Made by a program: the position numbers and the translations under genes. The notes below the pieces were generated by a model. The model ran no database searches. It was not told where the DNA came from and saw only the letters and a program-made list of their open reading frames with translations. 6,494 nt of DNA, from the NCBI GenBank assembly GCA_028869355.1, contig JAGWSK010000410.1:1-6494 (forward strand). Reading direction: 5' to 3'. This DNA is from Alphaproteobacteria bacterium (GTDB lineage Bacteria > Pseudomonadota > Alphaproteobacteria > Micropepsales > Micropepsaceae). Position 1 is the first letter of the stretch; the number at the start of each line of letters is the position of its first letter. Positions 1 to 6,494 of the stretch are shown piece after piece.

Positions 1-741
1 GAAACCGAGGGGCGGGACTTTTCCACTCCGGAACGCCGGGCGGGGCTGGAATCGGAACTCGACCGGCTGGTCCAAACCATACGCGACCCCAAAATCGCCG
101 ATTATTACCGGAGGGATTTCCGCGAACGCGTTTTCAACGCATTCAAACGGCGCAAATTTGATCCAAATCGCAGGAAAACGTCGGGGCGCGGCCCGGCAGG
201 CCAACCGGCTGACCCGGTGTCCTCTGATGTCAAGCGCAGCCTTTTGGCGACCAGCGGTCCATCGGCGACGCACAATCTTAACGAACGGCTGCTGCTCGCC
301 TTTCTCATCAGGGAACCGGATTTTCTGGAGCAGAATGTTGAAACTTTGGCTCGGCGGGAACTCAACGATCCGCAACTTGACAGAGTTAAAAACGAGCTTT
401 TAAACGTCGCAGCAACGCATGAGAGGCTTGACACGGCGACGATGGAAAACCACCTCGTCTGCCAGGGATTAGGTACGGTTGCCGAAAGCCTCAAGGGCGA
501 TTTGGTCGTCATTGCAAGCCTCAAAGAGCACGCGGATGCCGCCGGTCGCGAGGCCCTCTGGGAGCGACTGCGGGCGCAATTGGAAGGCGCGGATTCCACC
601 GGATTAGGCAAGCTTCAACAACGCCACAAAAAGGCTTTTGCGGAATATCTGGAACGGGGAACCGACGAAGATTGGAACGCACTGCAGAGATTGAACAATG
701 AAATTCGCGCTCACCTCGAGCGCACGGAAAACGGAATCTGA
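1..741 (+). CDS. dnaG: DNA primase DnaG, C-terminal part (5' end outside the window)
   Basis: Primase makes the RNA primers for lagging-strand synthesis and is recruited by the replicative helicase DnaB. An open frame runs from base 1 to the TGA at 739-741, giving 246 residues. Residues 1-50 contain STPERRAGLE, DPKIADYYRRDF and RERVFNAF, which match the end of the catalytic region and the linker of alphaproteobacterial DnaG. A basic linker follows (about 50-80), then a helical domain from about 90 to the end beginning HNLNERLLLAFLIREPDFLE, typical of the C-terminal DnaB-binding domain. The zinc-finger and TOPRIM domains would lie upstream of the window. Internal GTG or ATG codons, such as the GTG at 217, are not real starts because homology continues upstream of them. 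rpoD begins one base after the stop, the classical macromolecular-synthesis operon order. Identification rests on remembered family patterns plus this context. Confidence 0.93.
   Translation, partial: ETEGRDFSTPERRAGLESELDRLVQTIRDPKIADYYRRDFRERVFNAFKRRKFDPNRRKTSGRGPAGQPADPVSSDVKRSLLATSGPSATHNLNERLLLAFLIREPDFLEQNVETLARRELNDPQLDRVKNELLNVAATHERLDTATMENHLVCQGLGTVAESLKGDLVVIASLKEHADAAGREALWERLRAQLEGADSTGLGKLQQRHKKAFAEYLERGTDEDWNALQRLNNEIRAHLERTENGI
377..404 (+). promoter_or_regulatory. Candidate promoter inside dnaG reading toward rpoD
   Basis: A perfect TTGACA (377-382) is followed after 16 bases by TTTAAA (399-404), which matches four of six positions of the -10 consensus. It lies about 340 bases before the rpoD start. 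In enterobacteria, promoters inside dnaG allow rpoD to be expressed separately, including under heat shock. The preceding C makes CTTGAC, which is also the -35 core of rhizobial sigma-32 promoters, but no good sigma-32 -10 follows. A second perfect TTGACA lies at 428-433 without a recognisable -10. This is a prediction from sequence only. Confidence 0.3.
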
Positions 742-742
742 A

Positions 743-3223
<2,481 letters not shown>

Positions 3224-3235
3224 ACAGCGTACGGC

Positions 3236-3592
3236 ATGCGCGGCGCGGCAGCGATTGCTCTCGCCGTGGTGCTTGCCGCACACCCGGCAAAGCGCGCGCA
3301 GGCCGATTCCTGCGCCAATGATTTTGTCACCGTCGAAACCATTCGCGGCACGATCATCGACATCAAGCCGGCCCCAGAACCGTTTCGTACCTCAGATATT
3401 TATTTGTCCGGCCCGGCGCCATGCACGTCGATGTGGATGCAGGTGCTGAAACCGGACGCGGAAAAGTGCCGCATTGGTGGTGCGATCGAAGTTCGCGGTG
3501 TCATCACGTCGGACCCCGAGAACTACGCCTGGCAGATCGGGCCAATCGAAAATGTCTATATGACTTTAGGCCAGGACTTTACCTGCGGCTAA
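3236..3592 (+). CDS. Small exported four-cysteine protein of unknown function
   Basis: This 118-residue protein is not one I recognise by name. It starts MRGAAAIALAVVLAAHP, a short basic end followed by a hydrophobic run, and has a likely signal peptidase I site after AQA (residue 23). The mature part is about 95 residues with four cysteines (26, 63, 78, 117), which could make two disulfides in the periplasm. The pattern RGTIIDI, then IYLSGP, CRIGGAIEVRGVIT and WQIGPIENVY alternates strand-like segments with turns and resembles a small beta-barrel (OB-like) fold, but that is inference. The ATG lies 12 bases after the rpoD stop, in the same frame. It is the first possible start after that stop, and it has no clear Shine-Dalgarno sequence, so translation may depend on ribosomes finishing rpoD. 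No terminator is visible between the two genes. Confidence 0.75.
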   Translation: MRGAAAIALAVVLAAHPAKRAQADSCANDFVTVETIRGTIIDIKPAPEPFRTSDIYLSGPAPCTSMWMQVLKPDAEKCRIGGAIEVRGVITSDPENYAWQIGPIENVYMTLGQDFTCG

Positions 3593-3661
3593 CCAGTTTT
3601 CCCCTTGCGCCAGAACGGGACTGCGCCGACACTACGCCGTCACCAGTGAGGCGATGTGGCG

Positions 3662-3862
3662 ATGCGTGTCGACATCATTGCAGTTGTATGTGTGGCGCTG
3701 GGCCTGGGCTCATGTGCGGTGGTTGATGTTGCCGCGGATACCGCCAGCGTTGCGGGGACCGTGGTATCAACCACGGTCGGCGTAGCAGGCGATGTCGTGG
3801 GCGCCGCCGCCCATGCTGCAACCGGCAGCGGCAGCAGCGAACAGGAAAAGAAGCCGCAGTAA
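3662..3862 (+). CDS. Small lipoprotein
   Basis: This encodes 66 residues from the ATG at 3662. The N-terminus is hydrophobic and ends in the lipobox LGSC (residues 15-18), so Cys18 would be lipidated and the protein anchored to a membrane facing the periplasm. The mature part (about 49 residues) is rich in Val, Ala, Gly and Thr with a repeating pattern (SVAGTVV, then VGVAGDVVGAA), and ends in a polar tail GSSEQEKKPQ. Small lipoproteins of this composition are common in proteobacteria; their function is unknown. GAGG at 3648-3651 lies 10 bases before the ATG and 4 bases before an alternative in-frame GTG at 3656, which would add two residues (Met-Ala). The gene ends 4 bases from the stop of the convergent gloB, so the two transcripts probably overlap. 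Confidence 0.7.
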   Translation: MRVDIIAVVCVALGLGSCAVVDVAADTASVAGTVVSTTVGVAGDVVGAAAHAATGSGSSEQEKKPQ

Positions 3863-3866
3863 TCCT

Positions 3867-4643
3867 TCAGCCTTGAAAACTGTCCTTGCGCCGCCGGGTT
3901 GCGGCGAACACGTCCACGTCGCTCGCCCCCGGCATGCCGAGAGAGCGCCGGATTTCCGGCGAACTCACGCGCAGGAAGGGATTGGTCTTCTTTTCGATAC
4001 CGATATTTGACGGCAAGGTCGGGCGCCCCTCTTTCCTGATCGCGCGGACTTCGGCCATGCGCGAGTTCAGGTCTGGATTGGAAGGTTCCACCGTCAGGGC
4101 AAACCTGCCGTTTGCCTCGGTATATTCGTGCCCGCAATAGACGCGCGTACTGTCGGGCAGGGTGAGCAATTTTGACAGGCTGCTCCACATGGTCGGCGGA
4201 TCACCCTCAAACAGCCGCCCGCAACCCATTGCGAACAAAGTATCCCCGGTGAACACAGCGGCGTCTTTTTCAAACCAGAATGCGATGTGCCCGCGCGTGT
4301 GTGCCGGTATTTCCAGCACCACCGCCGAGTGGCTGCCGACGCTGTAGCGATCACCTTCAACCACGCCGGTACTGATCCCCGGGATTCGCGCGCGGTCCTT
4401 ACCCGGTCCGACGATCTCGGCGCCGAATTCCCTGTGAAGTTCCAGGTTTCCCCCGACATGGTCAGGATGGTGATGGGTATTGAGGATATGGGTCAGGAGC
4501 AGCCCATGCGCATGCAATGCACGCCTGACCGGAGCAGCTTCCGAGGGGTCGACGACGGCACAGACATTTTCATCGCGATCAAAGGCGAGCCAGGCATAAT
4601 TGTCGCGCAGGCAGGGTACCGGTTCGATCTGGAGCGTTGTCAT
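3867..4643 (-). CDS. gloB: Hydroxyacylglutathione hydrolase (glyoxalase II)
   Basis: This enzyme hydrolyses S-D-lactoylglutathione to D-lactate and glutathione, the second step of methylglyoxal detoxification in the cytoplasm. The 258-residue protein has the metallo-beta-lactamase fold with the full set of metal ligands: THHHPDH gives His57, His59, Asp61 and His62, then His115 (PAHTRGH), Asp134 (FTGDTLF) and His172 (CGHEYT). These sit almost exactly where the ligands lie in characterised glyoxalase II enzymes. The glyoxalase II C-terminal domain is present: EKKTNPFLR at about 217-225, and basic residues in RRRKDSF at about 250-256 where the family binds glutathione. The start MTTLQIEPVPCLRDNY (ATG at 4643-4641) fits the usual family N-terminus. 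An in-frame ATG at 4655 would add four residues (MRTA). It is divergent from the methyltransferase-like gene and convergent with the lipoprotein gene. Nothing is missing or truncated. Confidence 0.95.
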   Translation of the reverse strand: MTTLQIEPVPCLRDNYAWLAFDRDENVCAVVDPSEAAPVRRALHAHGLLLTHILNTHHHPDHVGGNLELHREFGAEIVGPGKDRARIPGISTGVVEGDRYSVGSHSAVVLEIPAHTRGHIAFWFEKDAAVFTGDTLFAMGCGRLFEGDPPTMWSSLSKLLTLPDSTRVYCGHEYTEANGRFALTVEPSNPDLNSRMAEVRAIRKEGRPTLPSNIGIEKKTNPFLRVSSPEIRRSLGMPGASDVDVFAATRRRKDSFQG

Positions 4644-4668
4644 AGCTGTTCTCATCCGCAGGCGTTTT

Positions 4669-4759
4669 CCGCCGAAGTGGTTACATGTTCCGCCTTCATC
4701 AAGACTTCGGCGGACAGAGCGTCTACTGCTCGCCCGCCGAAGCTCTCAGCGTAGGCGGG
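4669..4759. repeat. Inverted-repeat cluster upstream of gloB with alternative stems
   Basis: The nine-base arm CCGCCGAAG occurs at 4669-4677 and again at 4734-4742, with its reverse complement CTTCGGCGG at 4705-4713. The middle copy can pair with the left copy (10 bp if the neighbouring A/T is included) or the right copy (9 bp, plus an inner 4 bp, GAGC with GCTC). The right copy can also pair with GGCGGG at 4754-4759 through CCCGCC at 4733-4738. These stems exclude one another. The composition recalls dispersed palindromic intergenic elements common in Rhizobiales genomes, so it may be a repeat. It also lies in the probable 5' leader of gloB, ending 26 bases before the gloB start. Confidence 0.6.
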
Positions 4760-4761
4760 TC

Positions 4762-4777
4762 GGCGCAGAAATGCGCC
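4762..4777. other. Short hairpin capped by GAAA (plus strand)
   Basis: GGCGCA (4762-4767) and TGCGCC (4772-4777) form a perfect six-base-pair stem around GAAA, a GNRA-type tetraloop if transcribed on the plus strand. It sits between the inverted-repeat cluster and the T-tailed hairpin in the gloB/methyltransferase intergenic region. The role is unknown. The stem is short enough that chance is possible, but it adds to an unusually folded stretch. Confidence 0.4.
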
Positions 4778-4783
4778 AACGGC

Positions 4784-4831
4784 AAAAAACCAGGGCACTT
4801 TTGCGATTTAAGCGAAATCGCGATGCCCTGG
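4784..4831 (-). terminator. Rho-independent terminator-like hairpin on the gloB strand
   Basis: CCAGGGCA (4790-4797) pairs with TGCCCTGG (4824-4831). Inside it, TTGCGATTT (4801-4809) pairs with AAATCGCGA (4815-4823) with one G-U pair, leaving a three-base bulge and the five-base loop AAGCG. Six A residues at 4784-4789 read as six T residues directly after the stem on the minus strand, the classic intrinsic terminator layout for transcription moving toward gloB. No minus-strand gene ends here: the sequence upstream on that strand is the start region of the oppositely oriented methyltransferase gene. It could therefore be an attenuator in a long gloB leader or the 3' end of a small RNA. On the plus strand no T-run follows. 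Confidence 0.6.
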
Positions 4832-4860
4832 GGCCACAGTCATGGTTAACCTGTTGGCCC
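4831..4860. promoter_or_regulatory. Dyad with a GGTTAACC core between divergent genes
   Basis: GGGCCA (4831-4836) and TGGCCC (4855-4860) are perfect inverted repeats flanking an interior that contains the eight-base palindrome GGTTAACC (4844-4851). It adjoins the T-tailed hairpin. It could be a second RNA hairpin or an operator between divergent genes. On the minus strand the core reads TTAACCAT, similar to a CtrA half-site, but no properly spaced second TTAA is present, so CtrA binding is not claimed. Confidence 0.35.
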
Positions 4861-4889
4861 GGGAGTGCACTCGCGAAGGTTGAAGCCAA

Positions 4890-4919
4890 ATGACTCCGGC
4901 GTTACGCATAAGGTCATGA
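4890..4919 (+). CDS. Possible nine-codon leader peptide overlapping the methyltransferase start
   Basis: An ATG at 4890 opens a nine-residue frame (MTPALRIRS) whose TGA (4917-4919) overlaps the downstream ATG (4916-4918) in an ATGA arrangement, the usual geometry of translational coupling. GAAGG (4875-4879) lies 10 bases upstream and GAAG (4882-4885) 4 bases upstream. The methyltransferase gene itself has only an AAGG two bases before its ATG, which is too close to act well, so coupling would explain how it is translated. Such a short frame can occur by chance. Confidence 0.25.
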   Translation: MTPALRIRS

Positions 4920-5632
4920 GTCTCGACGTCCCGGCGCTAGAGCGGTTTTATGACAGCCGCATCGGTCAGGTGACGCGGCGCCTGATCTATCGCCGCATTC
5001 GTCTGGCCTGGCCGGATGTCTCCGGCCAAAGAGTGCTGGGGCTGGGTTATGCCTGCCACTATATGCGCCCCCTGGTCACCGAGGCCGAGCGCTGCATTGC
5101 CGCGATCCCGGAAGGATATGGCGCCGGGCCGTGGGGCGCGAACGGATTATCCTTGACTGCACTCGTGCATGATTTGGCATTGCCGTTTCCCGACGCTTTT
5201 TTCGACGCCGTGCTTTTGGTGCACGGCCTGGAAACCGCGGATGCGCAACGGCCTTTCCTGCGCGAAGTGTGGCGTGTACTCACGCCGGCGGGGCGGCTGC
5301 TCGCGATCGCACCAAACCGCGCCAGCCTGTGGGCGCAATTGGACAGTTCGCCATTCGGACATGGCCAACCCTACAGCCGCGGACAGTTGGATCGGCTGCT
5401 GAAGCAAGCGCTGTTCTCCCCTGAACGGTGGGATGCAGCCCTGTTCATGCCGCCCTGGGGCCGTAATCGCAGTCTGCGGACCGGACGTGCCTGGGAGAGA
5501 GTCGGCCATAGTGCGTGGCCGCGATTGGCCGGAGTTCACATCGTGGATTCGAGCAAGTCCATGTACGTGCCGAGCATGGTGGCCAAGAAGCGTCGGGCTG
5601 TGTTGCGTCCCGCAATGGCGCACGGCCAATAA
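4916..5632 (+). CDS. Class I SAM-dependent methyltransferase-like protein
   Basis: This 238-residue protein resembles a family of methyltransferase-domain proteins often found next to gloB in alphaproteobacteria (from memory). The start MSLDVPALERFYDSRIGQVTRR precedes the fold. A motif I-like segment VLGLGYACHY is at 40-49, an acidic strand region DAVLLVHGLE at 97-106, and VWRVLTPAGRLLAIAPNR at about 118-135, the usual 'reaction product stabilising' strand of class I methyltransferases. Motif I is degenerate: the family's Asp/Glu-x-Gly-x-Gly-x-Gly is reduced to GLGYA, so SAM binding may be weak or lost. The segment WDAALFMPPWG at about 172-182 and the basic tail AKKRRA follow. The substrate is unknown. 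An in-frame GTG at 4865 would add 17 residues with no good ribosome-binding site; the ATG fits the family start better. A terminator follows the TAA after two bases. Confidence 0.8.
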   Translation: MSLDVPALERFYDSRIGQVTRRLIYRRIRLAWPDVSGQRVLGLGYACHYMRPLVTEAERCIAAIPEGYGAGPWGANGLSLTALVHDLALPFPDAFFDAVLLVHGLETADAQRPFLREVWRVLTPAGRLLAIAPNRASLWAQLDSSPFGHGQPYSRGQLDRLLKQALFSPERWDAALFMPPWGRNRSLRTGRAWERVGHSAWPRLAGVHIVDSSKSMYVPSMVAKKRRAVLRPAMAHGQ

Positions 5633-5634
5633 AT

Positions 5635-5667
5635 GCAAAAGGCCGCGGTCGCCCCGCAGCCTTTTGC
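5635..5667. terminator. Bidirectional terminator between convergent genes
   Basis: GCAAAAGGC (5635-5643) pairs perfectly with GCCTTTTGC (5659-5667). After one C-A mismatch, GCGG (5645-5648) pairs with CCGC (5654-5657) around the loop TCGCC. The A-run before and T-run after the GC core make it usable on both strands. It lies between the convergent ends of the methyltransferase-like gene (stop ends 5632) and pckA (stop begins 5687), as expected for a shared terminator. Confidence 0.85.
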
Positions 5668-5686
5668 GTCATCAACCCGATTGGCG

Positions 5687-6494
5687 TTATTCGGCCGCTG
5701 CTGCCAGACCCGGAGCGGCGGAGAGCACGTCGTCACCGACATGCTTTTCGAACTTCTTGAAGTTGTCGCGGAACATGCGCGCCAGCTTTTTGGCCATCTC
5801 GTCATAGGCTTCCCTGTCTGCCCATGTATTGCGCGGATTAAGGATGGCGCCGTCGACGCCCGGAACCGCAACTGGAACGCGGAAGTGGAAATGCGGATCG
5901 ATCCGCATTTCGGCACCAGCAAGAGAACCATCCAGCGCGGCAGAGAGCAGCGCGCGCGTTGCCTTGATCGGCATGCGCCGGCCAACGCCGTATTTGCCGC
6001 CGGTCCAGCCGGTGTTCACCAGCCAGCAATCGGTCTTATGCTCGGCGATGAGGTCGCGCAGCAAATTGCCGTATTCGGAGGGATGGCGCGGCAGGAACGG
6101 TGCGCCAAAGCAGGTTGAGAATGTCGGCTCAGGATCTGCGCCAAGTCCTTTTTCCGTACCGGCCACTTTCGCGGTGAAGCCGGACAGGAAGTGATACATC
6201 GCCTGGCTCGGCGTCAGTTTCGCAATCGGCGGCATGACGCCAAACGCGTCTGCCGTCAGCAAAATCACATTCTTCGGATGTTTTCCAACGCCGGTCGGCG
6301 ACGTGTTCGGGATGTAGTTGAGGGGGTAAGCCGCGCGGGTGTTTTCGGTGTATTTTTCGGAATCGAGATCAAGTTCACGCGTCTCGTCATCCATCACGAC
6401 GTTTTCCAGCACGGTGCCGAAACGGTGCGTGGTAGCGTAGATTTCCGGTTCGGCGTCCGCCGACAGACGTATCGTCTTGGCGTAGCAACCGCCC
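5687..6494 (-). CDS. pckA: Phosphoenolpyruvate carboxykinase (ATP), C-terminal half (5' end outside the window)
   Basis: PckA converts oxaloacetate and ATP to PEP, CO2 and ADP, the first committed step of gluconeogenesis from TCA intermediates, in the cytoplasm. The window holds 268 residues of a protein usually about 530-540 long. Visible signatures in order are GGCYAKTIRLSADAEPEIY near the start, RFGTVLENV, YTENTRAAYPLNYIPN (with the conserved Arg), LLTADAFGVMPPIAKLT, YHFLSGFTAKVAGTE, FSTCFGAPFLPRHP, LVNTGWTGGKYGVGRRM and VPGVDGAILNPRNTW. These match the ATP-dependent bacterial family, not the GTP-type. The P-loop and first metal-binding motifs lie upstream of the window. The TAA stop (5689-5687) is followed by the shared terminator. 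No frameshift or odd substitution is visible. The promoter and any ChvI-type control are outside the window. Confidence 0.96.
   Translation of the reverse strand, partial: GGCYAKTIRLSADAEPEIYATTHRFGTVLENVVMDDETRELDLDSEKYTENTRAAYPLNYIPNTSPTGVGKHPKNVILLTADAFGVMPPIAKLTPSQAMYHFLSGFTAKVAGTEKGLGADPEPTFSTCFGAPFLPRHPSEYGNLLRDLIAEHKTDCWLVNTGWTGGKYGVGRRMPIKATRALLSAALDGSLAGAEMRIDPHFHFRVPVAVPGVDGAILNPRNTWADREAYDEMAKKLARMFRDNFKKFEKHVGDDVLSAAPGLAAAAE
5888..5911. repeat. Perfect 24-base palindrome within pckA
   Basis: Bases 5888-5911 equal their own reverse complement with no spacer, centred on GATCGATC. The codons it covers encode the AEMRIDPHF segment of PckA, whose order is conserved in the family, so the palindrome could be a by-product of codon choice. 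Twelve matched pairs with no gap are unusual for chance in a window of this size. It could form a cruciform or be a protein-binding site. No function is claimed. Confidence 0.7.

Noticed and set aside
3757..3778. Hairpin in the lipoprotein gene (GACCGTGG with CCACGGTC)
   Set aside because: It lies in the middle of a coding sequence with no T-run and is explained by the repeated Val-Gly-Thr codons.
4287..4754. Plus-strand open frame of 155 codons overlapping gloB and its leader
   Set aside because: It lies antisense to a complete, motif-perfect gloB and extends into the palindromic region; no domain or ribosome-binding support was seen.
4808..4849. Possible CtrA site from TTAA at 4808-4811 and 4846-4849
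   Set aside because: The known CtrA motif needs two TTAA half-sites seven bases apart; here they are 34 apart.
4892..4922. Two GANTC sites (4892-4896 and 4918-4922) near the methyltransferase start as a CcrM/GcrA control element
   Set aside because: GANTC occurs often by chance, and two sites without promoter evidence are not enough to claim cell-cycle control.
5633..6118. Plus-strand open frame of 161 codons opposite pckA
   Set aside because: It begins in the terminator hairpin and runs antisense to conserved pckA sequence, so it is a shadow frame.

Overview
The window is GC-rich (roughly 60% by eye), dense chromosomal DNA. It looks like an alphaproteobacterium, most likely of the order Hyphomicrobiales (Rhizobiales). 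The evidence is the dnaG-rpoD gene order, the alphaproteobacterial style of both proteins, a divergent glyoxalase II / atypical methyltransferase pair, and a bacterial ATP-type PEP carboxykinase. No mobile element, CRISPR array, tRNA or rRNA is visible. The genus cannot be named from the sequence alone.

Layout. Bases 1-741 hold the 3' part of dnaG (primase), followed within one base by rpoD (743-3223), the housekeeping sigma factor. This RpoD is unusually long because of a lysine-rich N-terminal extension and a proline-rich insertion after region 1.2. Two small envelope-protein genes follow on the same strand: an exported four-cysteine protein (3236-3592) that starts 12 bases after rpoD, and a 66-residue lipoprotein (3662-3862). 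On the other strand, gloB (3867-4643) converges on the lipoprotein gene with a 4-base gap. A 272-base divergent intergenic region then separates gloB from a class I methyltransferase-like gene (4916-5632). That gene converges on the 3' half of pckA (5687-6494, minus strand) across a strong bidirectional terminator.

Function. dnaG and rpoD form the core of the ancient macromolecular-synthesis operon, linking replication priming to transcription initiation. gloB detoxifies methylglyoxal-derived S-D-lactoylglutathione, and pckA converts oxaloacetate to PEP for gluconeogenesis. The two small exported proteins and the methyltransferase-like protein have no assigned role.

Most of the window is ordinary housekeeping sequence, and I do not see a clear new multi-gene system. 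The most unusual part is the gloB/methyltransferase intergenic region (about 4660-4860), which is almost continuously folded. On the gloB strand it carries a hairpin followed by six T residues, then four mutually complementary segments that could form alternative stems just before the gloB start. This could be an attenuator-like leader, a small RNA, or a dispersed palindromic repeat that landed between the genes. The enlarged RpoD is the second point worth checking.
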